DNA from: Litoreibacter janthinus | GTDB taxonomy: Bacteria; Pseudomonadota; Alphaproteobacteria; Rhodobacterales; Rhodobacteraceae | Reading direction: 5' to 3' | Assembly (NCBI RefSeq): GCF_900111945.1 | Contig: NZ_FOYO01000001.1 | Location: 1,495,751-1,559,750, forward strand | DNA: 64,000 bases | Shown here: positions 28,863-38,194 of the stretch, piece by piece | Layout of the letters: every line of letters begins with the position of its first letter | Numbering within the stretch: the stretch's first letter is position 1 | The notes under the pieces: generated by a model | The model's database searches: none | What the model was told of the DNA's origin: nothing | The model's input: only the letters and a program-made list of their open reading frames with translations | Translations under genes and position numbers: made by a program

Positions 28863-30170
28863 ATGGACGACACGGCAACAATCTTTGACAGCGCTTTCTG
28901 GCTCACGGCAGGCGGCATTTTCGTTCTGTTGCTTTTGTCAGCGTTCTTTTCCGGCTCGGAAACGGCTTTGACCGCTGCTTCGCGGGGCAAGCTGCGCAGT
29001 CAGGCTGACAAAGGGTCCCCGGGGGCAGAACGGGCGCTGAGGATCACCGAAGATAACGAAAGGCTGATCGGCTCCGTCCTGCTGGGCAATAACCTTGTGA
29101 ACATTCTCGCGGCGTCGTTGGCGACGGCGCTGTTCACCAAAGCATTCGGTGAAAGCGGTGTGGCTTGGGCGACGTTGGTAATGACGCTATTGGTGCTGAT
29201 TTTTGCGGAAGTTCTGCCCAAAACCTATGCCATCACCAATTCTGAAACCGCCGCCGCGCGGGTCTCGGGACCGATTGCTATCGTAGTGCTGGTATTTGCC
29301 CCGATGGTAACAGCCGTGCGCGCCCTTGTGCGCGGGATGCTGAAGCTGTTTGGCGTGGAAACCGACCCCGATAGTCATATCCTGTCGGTGCATGAGGAAA
29401 TCGCTGGTGCATTGGCCTTGGGCCACGAGGAGGGCGTTGTTCACAAAGAGCAACGCGATCGTCTGTTGGGCGCGCTTGATTTGAACGACCGCGACGTTGA
29501 AGAGATCATGCTTCACCGCTCCGAAATCGAGATGATCAACGCCGACGACCCGCCGGAGCGGATTCTGAGCCAGTGTCTGCAAAGCCGTTTCACTCGTTTG
29601 CCTGTGTATCAGGGCGAGCAGGAAAACATCGTTGGCGTCATGCACGCCAAAGACCTGCTGCGCGCGGTCGACAAAACCCTGCGCGGGCCGGACGGGATCA
29701 CCGGCGACCTCAGCGACTTCGACATTATGGAAGTCGTGCGCAAACCGTATTTCGTGCCGGAGACCACCGCTCTGGACGACCAGATGCGTCAGTTTTTGCG
29801 GCTGCACACACACTTTGCGTTGGTGGTGGATGAATATGGTGCGTTGCAGGGGTTGATCACGCTTGAGGATATTCTTGAAGAGATCGTGGGCGAGATCACC
29901 GATGAATTTGACGTGGCTGAGGTGCAGGCATTGAAGCCGGAAAGCGACGGCAGCTATGCGGTGGAAGGCGCGATGACCATTCGCGACCTGAACCGTATGG
30001 CGGATTGGTCCCTGCCCGATGAAGAGGCCAACACGGTCGCAGGGTTGGTCATTCATGAAGCACAATCGATCCCAACCAAAGGGCAGGTTTTCTCGTTCCA
30101 CGGCTTCCGCTTCGAGGTGGTTGAGCGCCAGCACAACAGATTGACCAAGCTAAAAGTGAGGCCCCTGTGA
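28863..30170 (+). CDS. CNNM/CorC-type membrane protein with CBS pair (HlyC/CorC family)
   Basis: A 435-residue membrane protein. Residues about 10-190 form a DUF21 transmembrane domain (FVLLLLSAFFSGSETALTAA near its start). Two CBS domains follow at about 205-335, and a CorC_HlyC domain closes at about 345-430 (LKPESDGSYAVEGAMTIRDL). Members are linked to magnesium or cobalt transport or its control; the exact ion is unproven here. Its TGA overlaps the GTG of the nucleoside hydrolase gene, starting a three-gene run with selO. Confidence 0.9.
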   Translation: MDDTATIFDSAFWLTAGGIFVLLLLSAFFSGSETALTAASRGKLRSQADKGSPGAERALRITEDNERLIGSVLLGNNLVNILAASLATALFTKAFGESGVAWATLVMTLLVLIFAEVLPKTYAITNSETAAARVSGPIAIVVLVFAPMVTAVRALVRGMLKLFGVETDPDSHILSVHEEIAGALALGHEEGVVHKEQRDRLLGALDLNDRDVEEIMLHRSEIEMINADDPPERILSQCLQSRFTRLPVYQGEQENIVGVMHAKDLLRAVDKTLRGPDGITGDLSDFDIMEVVRKPYFVPETTALDDQMRQFLRLHTHFALVVDEYGALQGLITLEDILEEIVGEITDEFDVAEVQALKPESDGSYAVEGAMTIRDLNRMADWSLPDEEANTVAGLVIHEAQSIPTKGQVFSFHGFRFEVVERQHNRLTKLKVRPL

Positions 30171-31111
30171 GCACGCCGCGCAAGATCATCATCGACACAG
30201 ATCCGGGGCAAGACGATGCCGTGGCAATCTTGCTCGCCTTGGCGTCACCGGAAGAATTGGACGTGCTGGGTGTAACTGCCGTAGCTGGTAACGTGCCGCT
30301 GCCGCTGACGCAGAAAAACGCCCGCATCGTGTGCGAACTGGCGGGGCGCCCCGACGTCAAAGTCTTCGCGGGATGTGATGCGCCGTTGTCGCGCAACCTG
30401 GTCACGGCAGAGCATGTCCACGGCAAAACAGGGCTTGATGGGCCGGTAATGCCAGACCCGTCCATGCCGCTTCAGGATCAGCACGCGGTTGACTTCATCA
30501 TCGAAACGCTGCGCGCGCAACCAGCAGGCACTGTCACACTGTGCCCGCTTGGCCCGCTGACGAATATCGCCAGCGCGTTTGAGCGTGCGCCCGACATTGT
30601 TGAGCGGGTTCAAGAGATCGTTCTGATGGGCGGTGCCTATTTTCAGGTGGGCAACATCACGCCGGCCGCTGAATTCAACATCTATGTCGACCCTGAGGCA
30701 GCGAAGATCGTCTTCGGGTCGGGCGTGCCGATTGTGGTCATGCCACTGGATGTCACCCACAAAGCACTGACAAACCGTGCGCGGGTCGAGGCGTTCCGCT
30801 CTCTGGGCAACGAAGCGGGTCGCATGGTCGCCGAATGGACCGACTTTTTCGAACGGTTCGACAAGGAAAAATACGGCTCCGAAGGCGCGCCTTTGCATGA
30901 TCCGTGTGTCATCGCCTACCTGCTGCGCCCAGAGCTGTTTAAGGGCCGCCATGTGAATGTCGAGATCGAAACAAGCTCTGATCTGACGCTTGGCATGACC
31001 GTCGCGGATTGGTGGGGCGTCACCGATCGCGCGCCAAATGCACTGTTCATGGGGGATTTGGACGCGAACGGGTTCTTCACGCTCCTTAATGAGCGGATAG
31101 CGCGACTGTGA
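30167..31111 (+). CDS. Inosine-uridine type nucleoside hydrolase
   Basis: A 314-residue nucleoside hydrolase that would release a base from ribonucleosides. The calcium-binding [13 protein letters not shown] lies near residues 8-20, [20 protein letters not shown] near 153-172 forms part of the active site, and [11 protein letters not shown] near 243 supplies the last metal ligand. Substrate preference cannot be read from sequence. The start is GTG at 30167 in a 4-base overlap with the CorC-like gene, and the TGA overlaps the next GTG. Confidence 0.92.
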   Translation: MSTPRKIIIDTDPGQDDAVAILLALASPEELDVLGVTAVAGNVPLPLTQKNARIVCELAGRPDVKVFAGCDAPLSRNLVTAEHVHGKTGLDGPVMPDPSMPLQDQHAVDFIIETLRAQPAGTVTLCPLGPLTNIASAFERAPDIVERVQEIVLMGGAYFQVGNITPAAEFNIYVDPEAAKIVFGSGVPIVVMPLDVTHKALTNRARVEAFRSLGNEAGRMVAEWTDFFERFDKEKYGSEGAPLHDPCVIAYLLRPELFKGRHVNVEIETSSDLTLGMTVADWWGVTDRAPNALFMGDLDANGFFTLLNERIARL

Positions 31112-32523
31112 TCCCGCCAAAGTTCGATAACTCATACGCGCGCCTGCCGGATCGCTTCTATACTAAACTGCCACCTACGCCCGTCGCGAACCCATCGCTT
31201 ATCGGATTAAACCATACGCTCGCCGATCAAATGGGCTTGGACGTGGCTTGGTTGCGCTCCGACGACGGGCTGGCCATGCTGGCGGGCAACGCGATGCCCA
31301 ACGGGGCCGACCCGCTGGCGCAGGCATATGCAGGACATCAGTTTGGAGGTTGGTCGCCTCAGCTCGGGGACGGTCGCGCAAATGTGCTGGGCGAGGTCGT
31401 CGGCCCCGACGGCGGGCGCTGGGATATCCAGCTCAAAGGGTCCGGCCCAACACCTTACTCAAGGATGGGAGATGGTCGGGCAGGGCTTGGCCCCGTGATG
31501 CGGGAATATATCGTCAGCGAAGCCATGCATGCGTTCGGTGTGCCCACAACGCGGGCACTCGCAGCCGTCAGCACGGGCGAGACAGTGGTGCGCGAAACAC
31601 TTTTGCCGGGGGCGATCCTGACGCGTGTGGCGCGGTCGCATATTCGTGTGGGCACATTCCAGTTCTTCGCAGCGCGACAAGATCTTGAGGCGCTGGAGCT
31701 GTTGCTCGCGCATGCCATCGAACGGCACTTCCCCAATCTGGCGGCGCGTGATGCGCTTGGCTTTCTGAAGGCGGTTATTGCTGCGCAGGCGGAACTCGTC
31801 GCAAAATGGATGGGGCTGGGCTTCATCCATGGCGTTATGAACACTGACAACACCCATGTTGGCGGCTTGACCATCGACTACGGCCCGTGTGCCTTCATGG
31901 ATGCCTATCACCCCGCGACGGTGTTCTCGTCCATCGACCAAGGTGGACGCTATGTCTACCAAGGTCAGCCCGAGGTGCTCGTGTGGAATCTCGCGCAGCT
32001 TGCGTCCTGTTTGTTGCCCTTTATCGACAGTGACAAAGATAAAGCTGTTGCTGCCGCGCAAGCTGCCTTGGGCGAGTTTGGCGACATTTATACCGCAGCG
32101 TGGAAACGCGTGTTCTTTGCCAAGATCGGTTTTTCCGTGGGCGGAGACGCGGAGGTTGCTTTGGTGCAGGATTTATTGACGCGCATGGCCAACAATCAGG
32201 CTGACTTCACACGGCTCTTCCGCGCTATGGCGCGCGGGCAGGGTGCACGGGACGAATTTGTAGATCCGACCAGCTTTGACGAATGGGAAGCCGAATGGGG
32301 CGGTGGCGACGCGGACATCATGCGCGCGGCCAGCCCCGCGATTATCCCGCGCAATCACCGTGTGGAGGAGGCTATCCAAGCCGGTATAAATGGCGACTAC
32401 GCGCCGTTCCATCGGTTGAACGAAGCGCTTGCGCAGCCCTTTGAAGACCGCTCGGAATTTGCCGATCTGGAGGCCGCGCCAAGCGAGCAACAGGTCGTGC
32501 GTCAGACCTTCTGCGGCACCTGA
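31108..32523 (+). CDS. selO: SelO/YdiU-family protein adenylyltransferase
   Basis: A 471-residue SelO pseudokinase, a family known to transfer AMP from ATP to Ser/Thr/Tyr of target proteins and linked to redox stress. Conserved parts are [18 protein letters not shown] near 72-89, [20 protein letters not shown] near 110-129, and the metal-binding stretch [20 protein letters not shown] near 240-259. There is no C-terminal selenocysteine; the final residues are TFCGT, with a cysteine third from the end where some eukaryotic members carry Sec. It ends 22 bases into the convergent EamA gene. Confidence 0.92.
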   Translation: MIPPKFDNSYARLPDRFYTKLPPTPVANPSLIGLNHTLADQMGLDVAWLRSDDGLAMLAGNAMPNGADPLAQAYAGHQFGGWSPQLGDGRANVLGEVVGPDGGRWDIQLKGSGPTPYSRMGDGRAGLGPVMREYIVSEAMHAFGVPTTRALAAVSTGETVVRETLLPGAILTRVARSHIRVGTFQFFAARQDLEALELLLAHAIERHFPNLAARDALGFLKAVIAAQAELVAKWMGLGFIHGVMNTDNTHVGGLTIDYGPCAFMDAYHPATVFSSIDQGGRYVYQGQPEVLVWNLAQLASCLLPFIDSDKDKAVAAAQAALGEFGDIYTAAWKRVFFAKIGFSVGGDAEVALVQDLLTRMANNQADFTRLFRAMARGQGARDEFVDPTSFDEWEAEWGGGDADIMRAASPAIIPRNHRVEEAIQAGINGDYAPFHRLNEALAQPFEDRSEFADLEAAPSEQQVVRQTFCGT

Positions 32524-33407
32524 GCCTTTGGGGCGCGGTTGATCAAAACGATACCAACCGCCACCAATCCCAGTGCGCCAAGAATGGATACGCCTATTTG
32601 CTCCCCCAGCAAAGCCCATCCCAGCAGCACCGAAAGCACCGGTGACAGGAATGAGAAACTGGCAACGCCGGAAGCAGGGTAAATCGATATGAGCCACAGA
32701 AAGAAGATGAAGCCGAAGGTCACGACCACGACAATCTGAAATGCCAGCGCGGCATAGTGGATCGGTTGCGGATCACGAAACAGCGGCCCAAACAAGGGCG
32801 CCACCGCGAGCAAAAGAACCCCAGAGACGAGGACCTGATAGAATAGTTGCACTTCAGGGCGTACAGTCCTTAGCGGCGTGATCTTGACCAACAACACCAA
32901 GAGCGCCCAACTCATGGCGGCCCCCAATGCGCATAAATCCCCTAATAGGGATGCTTCTCCCCCGTCGCTGCGGTCAAGAATGGCCCACGCGACCCCAGTA
33001 AACGCCAAAACTAACCCGAGTGCCTTTCGAGAGGTAAGACGATCGCCAGGGATCAGGAAATGTGCCGACAGCGCCAACCACACGGGCATCGAATAAAAGA
33101 TCACCGAGGCGCGGGAAACAGTCGTCAAATCCAGCGCTGTAAACAGCAGAATGAACTCGACCGAAAATACACAGCCAATCAACACAGCGGATGGCACCAC
33201 GGGCCGCGGGATCGCCACAGGCATGCCGCGCCATCGCATCCAAAGTAAAATGCAAACGACCGCGCCCGCCGAGCGGGCCCCCGCAAAGAAGACGGGCTGG
33301 AACGCGTCATTGGCCACCTTGATGACCACTTGATTGAACGCCAGCAGGAGGGCAAGTCCGACCAATGAGGCTGCGCCAAAGGCGTCAATATGAGGCTTGG
33401 GGGTCAT
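32502..33407 (-). CDS. EamA/DMT-family transporter
   Basis: A 301-residue inner-membrane protein with about ten hydrophobic segments arranged as two EamA repeats of five (residues about 10-145 and 155-290). The second repeat carries the typical [18 protein letters not shown]. Members export amino acids, metabolites or drugs; the substrate is unknown. The first ATG at 33407 gives a normal length. Its 3' end overlaps selO by 22 bases on the other strand, and it is divergent from the antiporter gene across 195 nt. Confidence 0.88.
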   Translation of the reverse strand: MTPKPHIDAFGAASLVGLALLLAFNQVVIKVANDAFQPVFFAGARSAGAVVCILLWMRWRGMPVAIPRPVVPSAVLIGCVFSVEFILLFTALDLTTVSRASVIFYSMPVWLALSAHFLIPGDRLTSRKALGLVLAFTGVAWAILDRSDGGEASLLGDLCALGAAMSWALLVLLVKITPLRTVRPEVQLFYQVLVSGVLLLAVAPLFGPLFRDPQPIHYAALAFQIVVVVTFGFIFFLWLISIYPASGVASFSFLSPVLSVLLGWALLGEQIGVSILGALGLVAVGIVLINRAPKAQVPQKV

Positions 33408-33602
33408 CGCGGCTCCACAGCTTTGTGCTTACCGCAACTGAAGTCTAAAGAGCTCTCTGTCAATCGCATGGATCGCGCCATCGCGCAGGCGGGAAACCAA
33501 GGGGCTGCCATTTGCGGCTGGTTTGCGGTGCAGAATGGGTTAGGTTGGCCAAAATTGCTCCGCCAGAGGGCGATACATTCGGACAGTGACACGGAGCCAT
33601 AC

Positions 33603-34865
33603 ATGGATCTTCTGCAAATCGCCTCGCTTCTGCTTGTTTTGGCAGCGGCGTTTGGAACGGTGAATTACCTTTTCCTGAAGCTGCCCTCCTCAATCGGTAT
33701 CCTTATTGTTGCTTTGATGGCGTCGCTTGGTGTGATGGGCGTCGATGTGATCGCGCCACATTTGGGCGTGGCCGACCAAGTGCGCTCCTTGGTGAAGTCC
33801 ATCGACTTCTCGGAAGCCCTGCTGGAAGGCATGTTGGGCCTGCTTTTGTTTGCGGGCGCATTGCATGTGAAGTTGGCGGATTTGCGCGGCGAATGGCGCG
33901 TAGTAGCTCTGATGGCGACGCTTGGTGTCGGGCTGTCCACGGTCATTGCAGGCTTCGGGTTCGCGTGGATCACTGGCATGCCGATCATGATAGCACTTGT
34001 GTTTGGCGCGCTGATCTCCCCGACCGACCCTGTGGCGGTGCTGGGCGTATTGCGGCAGGCCAATCTCAAGAAAAGCATGGAAACCAAGATCGCCGGCGAA
34101 AGCCTGTTCAACGACGGCGTTGGCTACGTGGTGTTCTTGGTGCTGGTCGGCGTCGCCTTTCCGGCTGTGGATGCCCACGGTGAGGTTCACGGCGGAGGCG
34201 GTCTGGCAGATGCGGCAAAGCTATTCCTGCAGGAAGCTGTGGGTGGGGCCTTGTTGGGTGTAATGCTGGGCTGGCTGACCTTCCGCGTCATGCGCAGGAT
34301 CGACGACTATTCGCTAGAGGTTCTGATCACCCTCGCGCTGGCTTTCGGCGGGTATTCGCTGGCGGTCTATCTGCACATTTCTGGTCCAGTCATGGCCGTG
34401 TGCGCTGGCCTGTTTATCGGCGATGTCGGTGCGAAATACGGAATGTCCGAAATCACGCGCCGCTATGTGGACGGGTTCTGGAAGCTGATTGATGAAATTC
34501 TGAATGCGGTCTTGTTCCTGCTCATCGGGTTCGAGGTTTTCGCGGTCGCCTTCTCAATGGACGGCATCATCGCTGGCGCGCTTGCTATTGTGCTGGCCTT
34601 GATCGCAAGACTTGTCGCGGTTTCTGTCCCCGTCCTGCTTTTGCGTCCGTTCCGCGAATTCTCGAAGGGCGTCATCCCGATTATGACATGGGGCGGCTTG
34701 AAGGGCGGCATATCGGTGGCGCTGGCCCTGTCCTTGCCAGAAAGCGAGTGGAAGCCGGTGATCCTGACCGCAACCTATGTCGTCGTGATTTTCTCGATCA
34801 TTGTGCAGGGGCTGACTGTGGCGCCCTTGGCAAAGCGGTTGGGACGCGAGCCGGAACTGGTCTGA
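33603..34865 (+). CDS. Na+/H+ antiporter, CPA1 family
   Basis: A 420-residue polytopic protein with about 12 hydrophobic segments. CPA1 signatures are visible: SPTDPVAVLGVLR in the region of the half-helix pair and GESLFNDGVGYVVF with the ion-binding N-D pair, then a GGLKGGISVALALSLP segment near 350. It would exchange protons for sodium or potassium across the inner membrane. I start at 33603 (MDLLQIASLLL) with CGGAG upstream; an in-frame extension to 33390 gives a soluble leader unlike the family. Confidence 0.91.
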   Translation: MDLLQIASLLLVLAAAFGTVNYLFLKLPSSIGILIVALMASLGVMGVDVIAPHLGVADQVRSLVKSIDFSEALLEGMLGLLLFAGALHVKLADLRGEWRVVALMATLGVGLSTVIAGFGFAWITGMPIMIALVFGALISPTDPVAVLGVLRQANLKKSMETKIAGESLFNDGVGYVVFLVLVGVAFPAVDAHGEVHGGGGLADAAKLFLQEAVGGALLGVMLGWLTFRVMRRIDDYSLEVLITLALAFGGYSLAVYLHISGPVMAVCAGLFIGDVGAKYGMSEITRRYVDGFWKLIDEILNAVLFLLIGFEVFAVAFSMDGIIAGALAIVLALIARLVAVSVPVLLLRPFREFSKGVIPIMTWGGLKGGISVALALSLPESEWKPVILTATYVVVIFSIIVQGLTVAPLAKRLGREPELV

Positions 34866-34957
34866 CTTTCCCCCTAGACGTCTGCCCATGCCGACCCCAT
34901 TCTTTATCGGGAAGGGCCCCGCTGCGGTGGTCTGCTGCATCTTACGGAGAATAGAAT

Positions 34958-35683
34958 ATGTCATTGATGAATATGGTCACCAAAGTCGCCATCGGGTTTG
35001 CCGTCGCTAAAGGGATGCAAAAGGTCCAGCAGGCGGGCGGCATTGGCAAGGTGATGGAAGGTCTGAAAGGCGGCGGATCAAACGCTGGCGGCGCTGGCGG
35101 TCTGGGCGGCATGCTAGGTGGCATGGCAGGTGGGGCAGGTGGTTCTGGCGGTCTTGGCGATATGCTGGGCGGCCTCACGGGGGGCGCGTCCGGTGGCACC
35201 GGCGGTCTGGCTGGGGGTCTTGGTGGTATTGGCGGGCTTTTGGGCGGGCTGGCAACGGCTCGCGGTGGCTCCGGCGGATCGCTGGAAGACCTGCTGAGCC
35301 AGGACAATCCGGCAGAAGAGCCTGCCGCCGAAGACTCAGCCGGCTTGATGATCCGCGCAATGGTCATGGCTGCCCGGTGTGACGGTGAAATCGACGCGAC
35401 AGAAAAAGAAACGCTGATGGCGACCATCGGCCAAGACGCAACCGAAGCCGATATGGCCTTCGTGCGTGACGCGATGGGCGAGCCTGTGGATGCAGAGAAA
35501 CTCGCCAGCGATACGCCCGAGGGACTGGAGACGCAGGTCTATTCCATGTCCGTCATGGCAATCGAGCCGGACAACCGCGCCGAAGCCAAATATCTGCACG
35601 AATTGGCGACAGCTCTTGGGATCGGTCAGGCCACCGCGAACGAGATCCACGACAGTTTCGGCGTCCAGCGGCTTTACAGCTGA
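34958..35683 (+). CDS. DUF533 / TerB-like protein with glycine-rich linker
   Basis: A 241-residue protein. The first 25 residues (MSLMNMVTKVAIGFAVAKGM) are moderately hydrophobic, and residues about 35-110 are very rich in Gly with GGLGGML-type runs. The C-terminal 125-240 region is helical and acidic (LMIRAMVMAARCDGEIDATE), like the TerB/DUF533 fold that can bind metal. Its function is unknown; tellurite-resistance naming reflects the fold, not a proven role. It is followed by the hairpin before prpE, so co-transcription with prpE is possible. Confidence 0.82.
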   Translation: MSLMNMVTKVAIGFAVAKGMQKVQQAGGIGKVMEGLKGGGSNAGGAGGLGGMLGGMAGGAGGSGGLGDMLGGLTGGASGGTGGLAGGLGGIGGLLGGLATARGGSGGSLEDLLSQDNPAEEPAAEDSAGLMIRAMVMAARCDGEIDATEKETLMATIGQDATEADMAFVRDAMGEPVDAEKLASDTPEGLETQVYSMSVMAIEPDNRAEAKYLHELATALGIGQATANEIHDSFGVQRLYS

Positions 35684-35714
35684 TAGCGCAAACTGTGGCA
35701 TAGTGTGCCTTGCG

Positions 35715-35758
35715 CCCTCCTCGTTCTGCGGCTTTAGTCGCCGCAAGAATGAGGAGGG
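35715..35758 (+). promoter_or_regulatory. Strong hairpin that encloses the prpE Shine-Dalgarno sequence
   Basis: Bases 35715-35732 pair with 35740-35758 to form an 18-bp stem with one bulged A (35746), one G-U pair and a 7-nt loop. The right arm contains GAGGAGG (35751-35757), the ribosome-binding site eight bases before the prpE ATG at 35766, so it would be hidden when the stem forms. No T tract follows the stem, which argues against a simple terminator. Regulation of prpE translation is inferred. Confidence 0.7.
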
Positions 35759-35765
35759 ACCCCAC

Positions 35766-37661
35766 ATGACCTATGCAGATATCTACAAACGCTCGCTTGA
35801 TGATCCAAATGGGTTCTGGATGGAGCAGGCTGAGGCCATTGATTGGGTCCAAAAGCCCTCAAAGGCGCTCTTCGCTGACAAAGCCCCTCTCTATGAATGG
35901 TTCAAGGATGCACAGGTTAACACCTGCTACAACGCCGTAGACCGCCATGTTGAAGCAGGCAATGGTGACCGAGTGGCAATCATCTATGACAGCCCCGTCA
36001 CCCACACCAAGCACGAAATCACCTATGCGGAGCTGCAAACCCGTGTCGCGTCTCTCGCAGGTGCACTGCGCTCCAAAGGTGTCGAAAAAGGGGATCGCGT
36101 CATTATCTACATGCCGATGGTGCCTGAAGCGCTTGAGGCGATGCTCGCCTGCACGCGTATTGGCGCCGTCCACTCGGTGGTCTTCGGCGGGTTCGCCGCC
36201 AACGAGCTGGCGGTGCGGATCGACGATGCGACTCCCAAGGCAATCATCGCGGGCTCCTGTGGGATCGAGCCCGGGCGGGTGGTGCATTACAAACCTCTGT
36301 TGGATGGTGCCATCGAACTGGCAGCACACAAGCCGGATTTCTGTGTCATCTTCCAGCGCGAGCAGGAAGTGGCCAAGCTGATCGAAGGCCGCGACTACGA
36401 CTGGCATGCCTTCCAATACGGGGTTGAGCCTGCGGAATGCGTTCCCGTTTCCGGAGATCACCCAGCCTATATTCTCTACACCTCCGGCACCACCGGGCAG
36501 CCCAAAGGTGTTATGCGCCCGACGGCCGGCCATCTGGTCGCACTGAACTGGACGATGAAGAACATCTATGATGTTGAGCCGGGCGATGTGTTCTGGGCCG
36601 CGTCGGATGTCGGTTGGGTCGTGGGCCACAGCTACATTTGCTACGGCCCCCTGATCCACGGCAACACCACGATCGTGTTTGAGGGCAAGCCCGTCGGCAC
36701 GCCCGATGCTGGCACCTTCTGGCGCGTCATTCAGGAGCATAACGTCAAAAGCTTCTTCACCGCGCCAACAGCGTTCCGCGCCGTGAAGCGTGTCGATCCC
36801 GATGGCGAGTTCATCAAGAAGTACGATCTGTCCTGCCTGAAGACCGTGTATCTTGCTGGTGAGCGGGCGGACCCCGACACAATTGAATGGATGCAAGAAC
36901 ACCTCAAGAAGCCGATCATTGACCATTGGTGGCAGACCGAAACCGGCTTCACCATCGCGGGCAACCCGATGGGAATTGAGCCAATGCCGGTCAAGATCGG
37001 CTCGCCCACGGTGGCGATGCCGGGCTACGATGTGCAGATCCTTGACGAGGGCGGTCACCAGATGAAGCCGGGTGAGTTGGGCGCTATCGCGATCAAGCTG
37101 CCTTTGCCGCCGGGCACTTTGCCAAATCTGTGGAACGCCGAAGATCGTTTCGTCAAAAGCTATCTGACTGCTTTCCCCGGATATTACGAAACCGGCGATG
37201 CAGGCATGATCGACGAGGACGGGTACCTCTACATCATGGCCCGCACCGATGACGTGATCAACGTCGCAGGTCACCGCCTGTCCACCGGCGGGATGGAAGA
37301 GGTTCTGGCAAGCCACCCGGATGTGGCCGAATGCGCGGTCATTGGTGTCAGCGACGAATTGAAAGGCCAGTTGCCGATGGGCTTTCTGTGTCTGAGCAAC
37401 GGCGTGAACCGCCCGCATGAGGAAATTGTCAAAGAGGTCGTCAAACGGGTGCGTGACCAGATCGGCCCCGTGGCGGCGTTCAAGCTGGCCTGCGTGGTGG
37501 ATCGGTTGCCCAAGACGCGGTCTGGCAAGATTTTGCGCGCGACCATGGTGTCAATTGCGGATGGCAAAGACTTCAAAATGCCTGCGACGATCGACGACCC
37601 TGCGATCCTTGATGAAATCGCGGAAGCCCTCAAAGGGTTGGGCTATCCTCACCAGTCCTAG
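35766..37661 (+). CDS. prpE: Propionyl-CoA synthetase (propionate-CoA ligase)
   Basis: A 631-residue AMP-forming acyl-CoA synthetase. The segment NTCYNAVDRHVEAG near 46-59 is typical of PrpE rather than acetyl-CoA synthetase. Core motifs are YTSGTTGQPKG near 238 (P-loop), the Y-ETGD segment near 478, and PKTRSGKILRATM with the catalytic lysine near 590. It activates propionate, and to some extent acetate, for central metabolism. I start at 35766, after a GAGGAGG ribosome site held in a hairpin; the frame runs open to 35466 inside the DUF533 gene, where the sequence is not family-like. Confidence 0.93.
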   Translation: MTYADIYKRSLDDPNGFWMEQAEAIDWVQKPSKALFADKAPLYEWFKDAQVNTCYNAVDRHVEAGNGDRVAIIYDSPVTHTKHEITYAELQTRVASLAGALRSKGVEKGDRVIIYMPMVPEALEAMLACTRIGAVHSVVFGGFAANELAVRIDDATPKAIIAGSCGIEPGRVVHYKPLLDGAIELAAHKPDFCVIFQREQEVAKLIEGRDYDWHAFQYGVEPAECVPVSGDHPAYILYTSGTTGQPKGVMRPTAGHLVALNWTMKNIYDVEPGDVFWAASDVGWVVGHSYICYGPLIHGNTTIVFEGKPVGTPDAGTFWRVIQEHNVKSFFTAPTAFRAVKRVDPDGEFIKKYDLSCLKTVYLAGERADPDTIEWMQEHLKKPIIDHWWQTETGFTIAGNPMGIEPMPVKIGSPTVAMPGYDVQILDEGGHQMKPGELGAIAIKLPLPPGTLPNLWNAEDRFVKSYLTAFPGYYETGDAGMIDEDGYLYIMARTDDVINVAGHRLSTGGMEEVLASHPDVAECAVIGVSDELKGQLPMGFLCLSNGVNRPHEEIVKEVVKRVRDQIGPVAAFKLACVVDRLPKTRSGKILRATMVSIADGKDFKMPATIDDPAILDEIAEALKGLGYPHQS

Positions 37662-37670
37662 GCCAAATGC

Positions 37671-37690
37671 GGGCGGGGTTGCCCCCGCCT
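37671..37690 (+). terminator. GC-rich hairpin after prpE, possible terminator
   Basis: A 7-bp stem GGCGGGG/CCCCGCC (37672-37678 with 37683-37689) with a TTGC loop starts 10 nt after the prpE stop, and a flanking G-T pair can extend it. No T tract follows, so it is only a probable terminator. Confidence 0.5.
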
Positions 37691-37801
37691 GCCTGACTTG
37701 ACCAAGAAAAGATCAACGCGCCCAAGCTTTTCCCCGCTGCGGGGCATTGAATCTCCGCGCCGTGCGCTTCACTATCGCTCGAAACGTCTTGGGGGACATT
37801 C

Positions 37802-38191
37802 ATGTCTGATCTGCTGCCACATGCGCTGTCGGTTCGAGAGAACGCGCACGCGCCGTATTCCAAATTTCACGTGGGCGCCGCACTGCGCACCAAGGCGGGC
37901 ACGATCTTTGTGGGCTGCAATGTAGAGAACGTTGCCTATCCCGAAGGGACCTGTGCGGAGGCTGGCGCGATTGCTTCCATGGTGGCCGCAGGAGAGCGCG
38001 AGATTGCGGAAGTCTGCGTTGTGGCAGGCTCGCCGACCCCCGTGCCTCCGTGTGGCGGGTGCCGCCAGAAGCTGGCCGAGTTCGCAAAGGGGGATGTGCC
38101 AGTTACACTAGCGACGACCGCAGGCACGCTGGAGCACACCACAGTTGCAGCCCTTCTGCCCGGTGCTTTTGACGCAGGGCACATGGCCTAA
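37802..38191 (+). CDS. cdd: Cytidine deaminase
   Basis: A 129-residue homotetrameric-type cytidine deaminase that converts cytidine and deoxycytidine to uridine forms. Zinc motifs are TCAEAGAI near 53 (with the catalytic Glu of CAE) and PCGGCRQKLAEF near 83-94. AYSKFHVGAAL near 17-27 is the substrate loop. A TTGGGGGAC stretch precedes the ATG. It is the first gene of the cdd-deoA-deoB-add-upp salvage operon, with a three-base gap to deoA. Confidence 0.95.
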   Translation: MSDLLPHALSVRENAHAPYSKFHVGAALRTKAGTIFVGCNVENVAYPEGTCAEAGAIASMVAAGEREIAEVCVVAGSPTPVPPCGGCRQKLAEFAKGDVPVTLATTAGTLEHTTVAALLPGAFDAGHMA

Positions 38192-38194
38192 AGC

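Noticed and set aside
35859..37418. 519-codon minus-strand frame opposite prpE
   Set aside because: Same reason: an antisense shadow of a well-supported gene.
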